Shown: in pieces, positions 32,838 through 41,132 of the stretch | Layout: each line of letters starts with the position of its first letter | Numbering within the stretch: the stretch's first letter is position 1 | Assembly: GCF_047654785.1 (NCBI RefSeq) | Contig: NZ_JASGKQ010000003.1 | Location: forward strand, 1,736,001 to 1,800,000 | From: Pelomonas sp047654785 | GTDB lineage: Bacteria; Pseudomonadota; Gammaproteobacteria; Burkholderiales; Burkholderiaceae_C | DNA: 64,000 bases | Direction: 5' to 3' | Position numbers and translations under genes: made by a program | Notes under the pieces: generated by a model | The model's database searches: none | What the model was told of the DNA's origin: nothing | Seen by the model: only the letters and a program-made list of their open reading frames with translations

Positions 32838-33572
32838 ATGATCGACTGGCTCGACGACGCATCCCTCGACTTCCCGCCCACCCGCCGCGCGCTGGGCGCC
32901 GACACCGAGGCGCCGGGCCTGCTGGCGGCCGGCGGCACGCTGACGCCGGCGCGGCTGGACGCCGCCTACCGCCGCGGCATCTTCCCGTGGTACGGCCCCG
33001 GCCAGCCGCCGCTGTGGTGGGCGCCCGACCCGCGCATGGTGCTGCGCACGGCGGACTTCAAGCTGTCCCGCTCGCTGCGCAAGGCGGTGCAGCGCTTCGC
33101 CGCCACGCCGGGCTGCGAGATCCGCGTCGACTTCGACCGCGCCGCCGTGCTCGCCGCCTGCGCCGGCACGCCGCGCGAGGGGCAGGACGGCACCTGGATC
33201 GTCCCCGAGCTGCAGGCGGCCTACCTGGCCTGGCCGGCCATGCACAGCATCGAGACCTGGATGGACGGCGAGCTGGCCGGCGGGCTGTACGGCGTCAACC
33301 TCGGGCGCATGTTCTACGGCGAATCCATGTTCATGCGCCGCACGGACGCCTCCAAGATCGCGCTCGCCGCGCTGGTGTGCCTGTGCCGCGAGTTCGGCAT
33401 CCCGTGGATCGACTGCCAGCAGCACACCGGCCACCTGGCGTCGCTGGGCGCCGCCGAGCTGCCGCGCAGCGCGTTCGAGGCCCACCTGGCCGCCCACGTC
33501 GACGGCCCCTCGCCGGGGCCCTGGACCTATCATCCCGGCCACTGGCACCGGCACCTGCTGACCTCGACGTGA
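32838..33572 (+). CDS. aat: Leucyl/phenylalanyl-tRNA-protein transferase
   Basis: Adds Leu or Phe to N-terminal Arg/Lys of proteins, creating a primary N-degron for ClpAPS. 244 residues with family motifs GLLAAGGTLTPARLDAAYRRGIFPWY, LWWAPDPRMVL, GLYGVNLGRMFYGESMF and IDCQQHTGHLASLGA. The first possible ATG is exactly the one in the MITE target duplication, so the native leader has been replaced by transposon sequence (TTTAGG directly before the ATG, too close for a good Shine-Dalgarno). It is followed by bpt with a GTGA overlap. Confidence 0.96.
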   Translation: MIDWLDDASLDFPPTRRALGADTEAPGLLAAGGTLTPARLDAAYRRGIFPWYGPGQPPLWWAPDPRMVLRTADFKLSRSLRKAVQRFAATPGCEIRVDFDRAAVLAACAGTPREGQDGTWIVPELQAAYLAWPAMHSIETWMDGELAGGLYGVNLGRMFYGESMFMRRTDASKIALAALVCLCREFGIPWIDCQQHTGHLASLGAAELPRSAFEAHLAAHVDGPSPGPWTYHPGHWHRHLLTST

Positions 33573-34309
33573 CCCACCCCAAAGAACTGCCGCTCGCGCA
33601 GATCCAGTTCTACGCCACCGCCGCCTACCCGTGCAGCTACCTGCCCGGCCGCCAGGCGCGCAGCCAGGTCGCCACGCCCAGCCACCTGATCCACGCGGAC
33701 GCCTACTCCAACCTGGTCGCCGCCGGCTTCCGGCGCAGCGGCCTGTTCACCTACCGCCCCTACTGCGACCAGTGCCGCGCCTGCATCCCGCTGCGCCTGC
33801 CGGTGGCCCGCTTCCAGCCGACCCGCTCCCAGCGCCGCGCCTGGCAGGCCCACCAGCACCTGCAGGCCAAGGTGATGCGGCTGGGCTACTCGCCCGAGCA
33901 CTACGCGCTGTACCTGCGCTACCAGGCCGGCCGCCACAGCGGTGGCGGCATGGACCACGACAGCGTGGACCAGTACACCCAGTTCCTGCTGCAGTCGCGC
34001 ATCAACTCCCGCCTCGTCGAGTTCCGCGAACCGCCGCCGGACGGCCAGGACGGCCCGGGCCCGCTGCGCATGGTCTCCATCCTCGACATCCTCAGCGACG
34101 GCCTGTCGGCGGTCTACACCTTCTACGACCCGGACGTGGAAGGCAGCTTCGGCACCTACGGCGTGCTCTGGCAGGTGCAGCAGGCCCGCGACCTGAAGCT
34201 CAGCCACGTCTACCTGGGCTACTGGATCGCCGAGAGCCCCAAGATGGCCTACAAGTCAGGCTTCAGGCCGCATCAGGTGCTGAGGAACGGGGTCTGGGAA
34301 GACGGCTGA
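33569..34309 (+). CDS. bpt: Aspartate/glutamate leucyltransferase (arginyltransferase family)
   Basis: 246 residues of the ATE/Bpt family: N-terminal YPCSYLPGRQARSQV, the Cys-rich YRPYCDQCRACIPLRLPV, RINSRLVEFREP and the C-terminal GTYGVLWQVQQARDL followed by YLGYWIAESPKMAYKSGFRPHQVL. It transfers Leu to N-terminal Asp/Glu, making them N-degrons. The GTG at 33569 overlaps the aat stop, so the two transferases are translationally coupled. The next gene converges on it with an 18-base gap. Confidence 0.95.
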   Translation: MTHPKELPLAQIQFYATAAYPCSYLPGRQARSQVATPSHLIHADAYSNLVAAGFRRSGLFTYRPYCDQCRACIPLRLPVARFQPTRSQRRAWQAHQHLQAKVMRLGYSPEHYALYLRYQAGRHSGGGMDHDSVDQYTQFLLQSRINSRLVEFREPPPDGQDGPGPLRMVSILDILSDGLSAVYTFYDPDVEGSFGTYGVLWQVQQARDLKLSHVYLGYWIAESPKMAYKSGFRPHQVLRNGVWEDG

Positions 34310-34327
34310 CCGGGCTCCCCGGCGAGT

Positions 34328-34939
34328 TCACGCGGCCGCACGCCTGGCGAGCGCCCAGACCACGACGGGAAAATCAGGTTCGTTCTTCAGCGAGCCAAAC
34401 CAGCCGCGACGCGCCCATTTCTTGAAATTCGCCTTCACGCAGGCGCGGTTACCCCACGACCCGGTAATCATGCTGTCCCCCTCAAAACCAGCCTCGATGA
34501 GAAAGTGCTTCATGCCGGTCTCGGTCCAGCGGGTGCAGTCGAAAGGAATCTCGTGCCTGCGGATCAAGAACGGCGTCGTCACCAGGAAATGCCCACCGGG
34601 TTTGACCATCTCGCAGACGTGGCGTGCGGCCCGATAGGGCCACAGCAGGTGTTCGAACACCTGATCCGCAATGATCAAGTCGAATTGCTGCGGCAGCGCC
34701 TCCCGGCATACGTCATAGTCAGGATAATCAGCCGACCTGAACGACCTGAAGGGGAAACCCTGAAAGTACCAGCCCGCAGAAATTTCGAGCACATCCAGCC
34801 TGGGCGGATCCAGCGCAGTGATCAACTCCGCGCAGCGCTCGTACATGACGGGGCGCGTCCAATGCCGGTAGTCATAGCCGACCAACTCCAGCCATTCCTT
34901 GAGTCGATCCCGATTTGCCTGCAACCAGTGCTCCAGCAT
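34328..34939 (-). CDS. SAM-dependent methyltransferase, EPS cluster
   Basis: 203 residues starting MLEHWLQANRDRLKEWLELV, preceded by a GGGGGG-type ribosome site; a GTG further upstream is less likely. Motifs are LDVLEISAGWYFQGF (motif I variant), FDLIIADQVFEHLLWPYRAARHVCEMVKPGGHFLVTTPF (motifs II-III) and DCTRWTETGMKHFLIEAGF. This class methylates sugars or attached groups in many polysaccharide clusters. It is the last gene of the leftward arm, and its GC is somewhat lower than its neighbours, suggesting a later addition. Confidence 0.82.
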   Translation of the reverse strand: MLEHWLQANRDRLKEWLELVGYDYRHWTRPVMYERCAELITALDPPRLDVLEISAGWYFQGFPFRSFRSADYPDYDVCREALPQQFDLIIADQVFEHLLWPYRAARHVCEMVKPGGHFLVTTPFLIRRHEIPFDCTRWTETGMKHFLIEAGFEGDSMITGSWGNRACVKANFKKWARRGWFGSLKNEPDFPVVVWALARRAAA

Positions 34940-34992
34940 ACGACCCCCCAATTGAATGCAACCGCATACAAAACCGGCTTCGCGCCGCGCAC

Positions 34993-35931
34993 TCACCCAG
35001 CGCTGAACAGAAGCTTGGCAGGAATTGCGGCGCTGGACCAGTCCCGGTCAACCGAAAGCCGCCGCCAGGCCAGCGCCATGTCCTTGCGCGAATCCAGCAC
35101 AGATAGCGCCTGCGGGTCCTCGTCAATCCAGCGCCCCACCAGTTCCCTCGCGGTCGCTGGAAGGTCAGCGAAATCCCGCTGCTTGAACTGGTAACTGTGG
35201 CGCACGGCCGCGTTTTCCAACCAGCCCTGCGCCTGACGATCGCGCCGCAGACGGTAGCCCGCCCATGCTTTCCATGTCCACCACCTGAAGCGCGGGATGG
35301 TCCACAGCGCGGCGTCGGCCAGCGCCATCCGCTCGGCCGGCCGCCATTCGCGCGGCGCGCTCAGGCCCAGGCCGAACGACAGCGCGGCGCCGAGCGTCGG
35401 GTCCGTGCGGTAGATGCCCAGCGGCAGCCTGAAACCCATGGCGCGCAAAGCCTCCACCGTAGCGGCCTTCAGCGCGTAGAGGTTGCCGTGGATGCCGCCG
35501 TTCACGCGCATGTCGGCCGCGAGCCGCCGGGCCGACCACCCTGAATAGGGCACGCCGCTGACCGCCAGCGCCTGCGGCGTCGCGGCCGCACAGGCATGCA
35601 GGGTGCCGATGGCCGGGCCCCGCAACTGCGCATAGCCGTCCACGAAGACCGTCAGCTCGGCCGGCGCCATGATGTCGTGCAAGGCCTGGTTCCAGGCCGC
35701 CGCCTTGTCGGCCATCAGCACCTCATAAAGCATCAGCCGCACGCCGCCGGGCGGCACCACGGTGCGCAGTTCGCGGACCATGGCCTCCGCCAGGGCCGGG
35801 TTGCCGTTCACGACGACGTACAGCACGGCCATCCCCCCGGCCTGCTGCAGCGAGGCCAGCGCCGCCCGGACATTGCCGCCCAAGCGCTGGGGCGACTCCC
35901 GGGAGGAGAGGATGGCCAGCGCCGTCTTCAC
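34993..35931 (-). CDS. Glycosyltransferase (GT2-like), EPS cluster
   Basis: 312 residues with a GT-A-like beginning (TALAILSSRESPQRLGGNVRAAL, VLYVVVNGNPALAEAM). It has an acidic VFVDGYAQLRGPAIG where GT2 enzymes have the DxD region, and a downstream VNGGIHGNLYALKA. Family 2 assignment is likely but the canonical DxD is weak. The donor and acceptor are unknown. Its start overlaps the decarboxylase stop by 4 bases (ATGA). Confidence 0.65.
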   Translation of the reverse strand: MKTALAILSSRESPQRLGGNVRAALASLQQAGGMAVLYVVVNGNPALAEAMVRELRTVVPPGGVRLMLYEVLMADKAAAWNQALHDIMAPAELTVFVDGYAQLRGPAIGTLHACAAATPQALAVSGVPYSGWSARRLAADMRVNGGIHGNLYALKAATVEALRAMGFRLPLGIYRTDPTLGAALSFGLGLSAPREWRPAERMALADAALWTIPRFRWWTWKAWAGYRLRRDRQAQGWLENAAVRHSYQFKQRDFADLPATARELVGRWIDEDPQALSVLDSRKDMALAWRRLSVDRDWSSAAIPAKLLFSAG

Positions 35932-37190
35932 ATGAGAACCTCGACACAGTTCGGGTGGCCCAGGAAGCCCTCGGGGCTGGCGCTGCGGCCGTAGGCGCCG
36001 CTCTGGTAGATGACCGCCAGGTCACCGACCTCGCCGCGCGCCATGTCCATGCGGTCGGCCAGCAGGTCCAGCGGCGTGCACAGCGGGCCGACCACGCTGG
36101 CGGCCTCCGTCGCCGCCTCGCGCCGGCCTTGCGGCTCGATGGAGGCCGGGTAGTTCTTGCGCAGCACCTGGCCGAAATTGCCCGAGGCCGACAGGTGGTG
36201 GTGCAGGCCGCCGTCCGCCACCAGGAAGACCTGGCCACGCGAGACCTTGCGGTCCACGATGCGGCTGACGTACACGCCCGCCTCGCCGACAAAGTAGCGG
36301 CCCAGCTCGATGACCAGCTTCGCAGCCGGCAGATCGGCCTTCGCGCGCGCCTGCAGCGCGGCGAGGTTGTCGCCGATCGGCGCCAGCGCCAGCCGCGCCT
36401 CGCCTGGGAAGTAGGGGATGCCGAAGCCGCCGCCCAGGTTCAGGAACCTGACCGGCGCGGGCGCGCTCGCCGCCAGCCGCAGCGCCAGCTCGTAGCTCTT
36501 CTGCTGCGCCTCGCAGATCGCCTCGGCCTTCAGGTTCTGCGAGCCGGCGAACAGGTGGAAGCCCTCGAAGGCCAGGCCGTCGCCGGCCAGCGCGGCGACC
36601 TCGGCCAGCACCTCCGGCAGGCTTTCGGCGTCGATGCCGAACTGCTTGGGCCCGCCGCTCATGCGCATGCCCGAGCCCTTCAGCTCGAAGTCGGGGTTCA
36701 CGCGCAGCGCGACGCGCGCCGGCAGGCCCAGCCGCTGCGACGCGCGCGCCAGCGGCCGCAGCTCGCGCGCGGACTCGACGTTGACGAGCACGCCGGCCGC
36801 CACCGCCTGGCCCAGCTCGATGTCGCGCTTGCCGGGGCCGGCGAAGCTGATCTCGTGCGGGTCGGCACCGGCATTCAGCGCCACCTGCAGCTCGCCGGCC
36901 GAGGCCACGTCGATGCCGTCCACCAGCCCGGCCATGAACTGCACCAGCGCCGGCATCGGGTTGGCCTTCATCGCGTAGTGCAGCTCGATGCCCTGCGGCA
37001 GCGCCGCGCGCAACTCGGCCACGCGGCCGCGCAGCAGGCCGCGGTCATAGGCGTAGAACGGCGTCTGGCCGACGCGCTCGGCCAGCACCGACAGGCGCTG
37101 GCCGCCGACGAGCAGCTCGCCGTTCGCGTCACGGGGGAAGAGGACGGGGGCGTGCTCCAGCACGCGCTTCGGAGGGGTGGGGTCGCTCAT
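35928..37190 (-). CDS. PLP-dependent decarboxylase, exosortase-A-system associated
   Basis: 420 residues of the fold-III ornithine/diaminopimelate decarboxylase family. It has the PLP lysine Lys75 in LHYAMKANP, GFHLFAGSQN, the phosphate loop LNLGGGFGIPYF, ELGRYFVGEAGVYV, and GPLCTPLD with the conserved Cys. This variant is a regular member of exosortase-A polysaccharide clusters (TIGR03099-like), where its substrate is not known. Here it sits between an ATP-grasp enzyme and a glycosyltransferase, and opposite an acyl carrier protein. Decarboxylation of a carrier- or sugar-linked amino acid is inference. Confidence 0.9.
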   Translation of the reverse strand: MSDPTPPKRVLEHAPVLFPRDANGELLVGGQRLSVLAERVGQTPFYAYDRGLLRGRVAELRAALPQGIELHYAMKANPMPALVQFMAGLVDGIDVASAGELQVALNAGADPHEISFAGPGKRDIELGQAVAAGVLVNVESARELRPLARASQRLGLPARVALRVNPDFELKGSGMRMSGGPKQFGIDAESLPEVLAEVAALAGDGLAFEGFHLFAGSQNLKAEAICEAQQKSYELALRLAASAPAPVRFLNLGGGFGIPYFPGEARLALAPIGDNLAALQARAKADLPAAKLVIELGRYFVGEAGVYVSRIVDRKVSRGQVFLVADGGLHHHLSASGNFGQVLRKNYPASIEPQGRREAATEAASVVGPLCTPLDLLADRMDMARGEVGDLAVIYQSGAYGRSASPEGFLGHPNCVEVLM

Positions 37191-37201
37191 GCGGGACAGT
37201 A

Positions 37202-38362
37202 TCAGTTCGGCGACAGCGATTTGCGCGCCTTCTGCAACGCCCGGCTGAAAACCGAGCGGACGAAACGCAGCGTCGCCGCAATATAGGGCCGCCAGTCCCC
37301 CGAGTCGAAATAAACGCCTCGGATGCGCCGCAAAAGCGCGGCGGGATGGTGGCGGGCCAGCCAGAACAGCGCACCGGGGAAGCGCTCGCCGTTGATCCAG
37401 ACGCCAGGCTGCGTCTGCCGATGGGCGGGCTGGGGCAGTTCGAGCGCCGCGAGGTATTCGGCCTGCGACAGGTTGACGCCATTGGCGCTGCACAGGCCCG
37501 ACCAGAAATCGGTCCGGCCGACCGTGGGCTCGATGACCCAGTAGTTGCCGTCGGCGTCCTGCTTGAGCTCGAGGGACACCGGCCCGGAGAGCTTCAGGCC
37601 GCCGAAGAAGCGGCATGCCAGCGCATGGACCCCGTCGTCGGGCTCGGACAGCGCGACGGTCGTGTGCCCCATCGGGCGCGAATGCAGTTTCCGGCCTTCG
37701 AAGCGCGCGAGCACCCGCCCCTCGTCCAGGTACAGCGCGCCGAAGCGGATGCGGCTGTCGTCGCCGGGGATGAACTCCTGCACCAGCACCGGCAGGCTGG
37801 CCTCGAGCTGCGCCTTGGCGGCGTCGAGTTCCGCCACGCTGCCCGCCACGAGCGTCTTGAAGGCCGACAGCGGCCGGACCGGCTTGGCGATCACCGGGAA
37901 GCGCAAACCGGCCAGCGCGCCGGCAAGCCCCGACAAGTCCTCGACCAGCCGCGAGCGCGGGTAGTTCAGCCCGACTTCGACGCATCGCGCCTCGATGGCG
38001 CCTTTGCCGAGCAGCGGCAACAGGCGGTCCGCGGCCTGCTGCCAGGCCAGCCGGTAGCGCCGCCCGACGTGCTCGGCCGCGTCGCCGACCACCTGCACCA
38101 TGCGGTCGCTGGTGAGGATGAGCACCGGCCGGCCGCCGGTCGTCGGCAACGAGTCCGCCAGCCGGTCGAGCTCGTCGATGAGCCCGACGCCGTTGATGTC
38201 GGGCACGAGGCGCACCTCGCCGTGGCGGGTGCGCACGCCCGGCAGCGAGGCGTCCGATTCCAGCGCGATGACGGGGATCCCGCGCTGCGCCAGATCCCGA
38301 ACGATGGTCAGGCCATGCGCGCAAAGGCCGACGACGACCGCAGGCACCGAAGAAGCCGACAT
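37202..38362 (-). CDS. ATP-grasp carboxylate-amine ligase-like protein
   Basis: 386 residues. The N-terminal part is Rossmann-like (VVVGLCAHGLTIVRDLAQRGIPVIALE). The ATP-grasp core follows (FPVIAKPVRPLSAFKT with the ATP-binding Lys, VLVQEFIPGDDSRIRFGALY, SLELKQDADGNYWVIEPTVGRTDFWSG with the metal-binding Glu-x-Asn/Thr region). The layout resembles D-aspartate ligase-type proteins found in exopolysaccharide clusters. It would form an amide bond between a carboxylate and an amine. The ATG at 38362 lies 5 bases after the ligase gene. Confidence 0.8.
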   Translation of the reverse strand: MSASSVPAVVVGLCAHGLTIVRDLAQRGIPVIALESDASLPGVRTRHGEVRLVPDINGVGLIDELDRLADSLPTTGGRPVLILTSDRMVQVVGDAAEHVGRRYRLAWQQAADRLLPLLGKGAIEARCVEVGLNYPRSRLVEDLSGLAGALAGLRFPVIAKPVRPLSAFKTLVAGSVAELDAAKAQLEASLPVLVQEFIPGDDSRIRFGALYLDEGRVLARFEGRKLHSRPMGHTTVALSEPDDGVHALACRFFGGLKLSGPVSLELKQDADGNYWVIEPTVGRTDFWSGLCSANGVNLSQAEYLAALELPQPAHRQTQPGVWINGERFPGALFWLARHHPAALLRRIRGVYFDSGDWRPYIAATLRFVRSVFSRALQKARKSLSPN

Positions 38363-38367
38363 GCCCC

Positions 38368-39939
38368 TCACGCCCCGCTCGCCAGGGTCTTGCGGTCGAT
38401 CTTGCCGTTCGGGTTGCGCGGCAGCGGGCCGGGCCGCTCCTCGATGCCGTGCGGCACCATGTAGGCCGGCATGCGCGCCTTGCAGGCGGCCAGCAGCGCG
38501 GCGACGTCCAGCGCGGCCGCGCCTTCCGGCGGCGTGGCGATGACCTGGATGGCCTGGCCCAGCGCGTCGTGGTCGACGCCGAAGGCCACGCATTCGCCGA
38601 CCAGGCCGGTGGCGTACAGGACCTCCTCGACCTCGGTGGGGCTGACGCGGTAGCCCGAGGTCTTCATCATCTCGTCGCGGCGGCCGACGAAGTACAGGAA
38701 GCCCTCGGCGTCGCGCCGCACCGTGTCGCCGGAGAACACCGCGAACTCGGGCAGCTGCAGGCCGCCCTCGCGGCCGCCGACGCCGGCCGGCAGCGGCTTG
38801 TAGCGCTCGGCGGTCTTCTCCGGGTCGTTCCAGTAGCCCAGGCCGACCAGCGCGCCGCGGTGCACCAGCTCGCCGGGCTCGTCGGCCGCGCACTCGGTGC
38901 CGTCCTCGCGCAGCACCAGGATCTCGGCGTTGGGGATGGCACGGCCGATGGAGTCCGGCCGGCGGTCCACCTCGGCGGGCGGCAGGTAGGTGGAGCGGAA
39001 GGCCTCGGTCAGGCCGTACATCAGGAAGGGCTTGGCGGACGGCGCCTTGGCGCGCAGCAGGTCCAGCGTCGCGCGCGGCATGCGGCCGCCGGTGTTGGCG
39101 AAGTAGCGCAGGTGCTGGTCGATGGCGGCGGGCCAGTCCAGCTGCGTCAGCTGGATGTACAGCGGCGGCACGGCCGTCAGGCCCGTGACGCGCTCGCGCT
39201 CCATCGCCTTCAGCACGTCGCGCGGCATCAGGTAGTTCAGCAGCACGACGCGCGCGCCGCTGTGGAAGGCGGTGGTGAGCTGGCTGAAGCCGGCGTCGAA
39301 GGACAGCGGCAGCGCGGCCAGCAGCGTGTCGCTGGCGCGGTTCTCCAGGTAGCTGGCCACGCTCTTGCCGCCGGCCACCATGTTGCGGTGGGACAGCACG
39401 ACGCCCTTGGGCCGGCCGGTGGAGCCGGAGGTGTAGAGGATGGCCGCCATGTCCGTGTCGATGACGCGGTGGCCCGCGCGCGCCGGCGCCGCCAGCAGCG
39501 CGGCCCAGTCCTGCACCTGCACCGGGGCGCTGCCTTCGCCATGCGTCAGCACCACGTGGCGCAGCGACGGGCATTGCGCCAGCACCTCGCCCAGCTGCGC
39601 CAGCCGCTCGGGCGAGGTGACGAGCACGCGCACGTCGCAGTCGCGCAGGATGAAGCCCACCTGCTCCGGCTTCAGCAGCGGGTTCAGCGGCACGAACACG
39701 GCGCCGGCCGCCGGGGCGCCGAAGCTGGCGACGACGGTCTCGAAGCGCTTCTCCAGGTAGATCGCCACGCGCTCGCCACGCGCCAGGCCCAGGCCCATCA
39801 GCCCGCTGGCGAAGCCGCGCACGGCGGCGTCCAGCGCGCCATAGCTCAGCGTCGCCGCGCCGCAGGTCAGGGCCGGGGCATCGGGCGTGCGCTCGGCGGC
39901 GACGGCCACCAACTCATTCAGGAGGGTTGATTCGGGCAT
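38368..39939 (-). CDS. Acyl-CoA ligase (AMP-forming), exosortase-A-system associated
   Basis: 523 residues of the ANL adenylating superfamily: P-loop-like ILYTSGSTGRPKG (residues 168-179), YGLTEAFRST (A5), GELVHRGALVGLGYWNDPEKT, FVGRRDEMMKTSGYRV (A8) and the C-terminal catalytic Lys in NPNGKIDRKTL. This type (TIGR03098-like) accompanies the decarboxylase and an acyl carrier protein in exosortase-A clusters. It would adenylate a carboxylic or amino acid and load it on CoA or the carrier protein encoded divergently at 40075. First gene of the left arm. Confidence 0.92.
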   Translation of the reverse strand: MPESTLLNELVAVAAERTPDAPALTCGAATLSYGALDAAVRGFASGLMGLGLARGERVAIYLEKRFETVVASFGAPAAGAVFVPLNPLLKPEQVGFILRDCDVRVLVTSPERLAQLGEVLAQCPSLRHVVLTHGEGSAPVQVQDWAALLAAPARAGHRVIDTDMAAILYTSGSTGRPKGVVLSHRNMVAGGKSVASYLENRASDTLLAALPLSFDAGFSQLTTAFHSGARVVLLNYLMPRDVLKAMERERVTGLTAVPPLYIQLTQLDWPAAIDQHLRYFANTGGRMPRATLDLLRAKAPSAKPFLMYGLTEAFRSTYLPPAEVDRRPDSIGRAIPNAEILVLREDGTECAADEPGELVHRGALVGLGYWNDPEKTAERYKPLPAGVGGREGGLQLPEFAVFSGDTVRRDAEGFLYFVGRRDEMMKTSGYRVSPTEVEEVLYATGLVGECVAFGVDHDALGQAIQVIATPPEGAAALDVAALLAACKARMPAYMVPHGIEERPGPLPRNPNGKIDRKTLASGA

Positions 39940-40074
39940 GGGCTCAGGGATGAAGAACAGGGCGCAAACAGTGAAAAAAGTATCTCACGCGCCCCCGGGG
40001 CCGAGGGGTGGGTGCCCCCGGGGGCAAGGGGGCCGGCGGATAAACTGGCGGGCTTGATTTTCGGACGCCCACGA
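39940..40074. promoter_or_regulatory. Divergent intergenic region of the EPS left and right arms
   Basis: 135 bases separate the ligase and carrier-protein starts and must carry both promoters. Two GC palindromes are present: GCCCCCGGGGCC near 39991 and the perfect 12-bp GCCCCCGGGGGC at 40014-40025. No convincing sigma-70 or sigma-54 promoter could be picked out. Confidence 0.45.
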
Positions 40075-40332
40075 ATGGAAAACGCCCAGGTCCTCAGCCA
40101 TGTGCTGCGACTTCTTGACGATGTGCTGAGCCTGAACGGCCGCGCCCAGACCTTCACCCGCGACACCGCGCTGCTCGGCGCCCTGCCCGAGCTGGACTCG
40201 ATGGCCGTGGTCAGCCTGATCACCGCGATGGAGGAGCAGCTGGGCATCGCCGTCGACGACGACGACATCGACGGCGACACCTTCGCCACCGTGGGCTCCC
40301 TGGCCGACTTCGCCGCGGCCCGCCTGGGTTGA
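40075..40332 (+). CDS. Acyl carrier protein, exosortase-A-system associated
   Basis: 85 residues, four-helix PCP/ACP type. The phosphopantetheine site is Ser42 in PELDSMAVVSL, followed by EEQLGIAVDDDDIDGDTFATVGSLADF, the usual acidic recognition helix. The ATG at 40075 is chosen because upstream codons to 40012 are GC-palindrome sequence rather than protein-like. It opens the rightward arm, divergent from the AMP-forming ligase that is its probable loading enzyme. Its stop overlaps the start of the next hydrolase. Confidence 0.93.
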   Translation: MENAQVLSHVLRLLDDVLSLNGRAQTFTRDTALLGALPELDSMAVVSLITAMEEQLGIAVDDDDIDGDTFATVGSLADFAAARLG

Positions 40333-41132
40333 CCCCCCGGCCCGACGTCTTCTTCCTGCCCGCCGCCGGCGGCGAGCAGCGGCTGTGCCTGTTCCACGCG
40401 CCGGCGGGCGCGCCGCGCGGCAGGCTGCTCTACCTGCACCCGTTCGCGGAGGAGATGAACAAGTCCCGCCGCATGGCCGCCCTGGCCTGCCGCGCGCTGG
40501 CTGCGGCCGGCCATGCGGTGCTGCAGATCGACCTGCGCGGCTGCGGCGACTCGTCGGCCGAGTTCGGCGACGCCGGCTGGGCCGACTGGCAGGACGACGT
40601 GCGCCTGGGCCTGGCCGAGCTGGACCGCCGCGTGGCCGACGCGCCGCTGTGGCTGTGGAGCCTGCGCGCCGGCGGCCTGCTGGCCGCCGCCGACTGGGGC
40701 CGGCCGGTGAACCACCTGTTCTGGCAGCCCATGACCAGCGGCAAGCTCGCGCTGCAGCAGTTCCTGCGCCTGAAGCTGGCCGCCGAGATGGCCGGCGGCG
40801 CCGGCAAGGGGCTGATGGAGCAGATGAAGGGCGACCTGGCCGCCGGCCGCGCCGTCGAGATCGCCGGCTACTCCCTCGGCGCGCCGCTGGCCGCCGGCCT
40901 GGAGGCGGCCCGGCTGGCCCCGGCGGGCACGCCCGGCCGCGTCGAATGGCTGGAGCTCGGCCCGCGCGAGGACGCGGCGCTCACGCCCGCCAGCGAGCAG
41001 GCCGTCAAGGCCTGGCAGGGCGCCGGCTGGGCCGTCCGCGCGCAGTCCGTCACCGGGCCCGGCTTCTGGGCGACCAGCGAGATCGAGCTGGCGCCCGCGC
41101 TGATCGACCGCACGGTGGAGGCGCTGTCGTGA
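40329..41132 (+). CDS. Alpha/beta hydrolase, exosortase-A-system type 2
   Basis: 267 residues. It has RLLYLHPFAEEMNKSRRMAALACRALAAAGHAVLQIDLRGCGDSSAEFGDAGWADW, a strong match to the hydrolase-2 family of exosortase-A clusters (TIGR03101-like). The nucleophile elbow is degenerate (LWLWSLRAGGLLAA). A TTG start overlapping the carrier-protein stop (TTGA) is the only start that keeps the conserved N-terminus; an ATG occurs only after residue 40. The substrate is unknown; hydrolysis or transfer of the carrier-bound acyl group is a guess. Confidence 0.85.
   Translation: MTPRPDVFFLPAAGGEQRLCLFHAPAGAPRGRLLYLHPFAEEMNKSRRMAALACRALAAAGHAVLQIDLRGCGDSSAEFGDAGWADWQDDVRLGLAELDRRVADAPLWLWSLRAGGLLAAADWGRPVNHLFWQPMTSGKLALQQFLRLKLAAEMAGGAGKGLMEQMKGDLAAGRAVEIAGYSLGAPLAAGLEAARLAPAGTPGRVEWLELGPREDAALTPASEQAVKAWQGAGWAVRAQSVTGPGFWATSEIELAPALIDRTVEALS

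Noticed and set aside
39940..40074. Sigma-54 promoter (TGGCGGGCTTGAT) in front of the acyl carrier protein
   Set aside because: The GG and GC doublets do not have the required 10-base spacing and the -12 element lacks GC.
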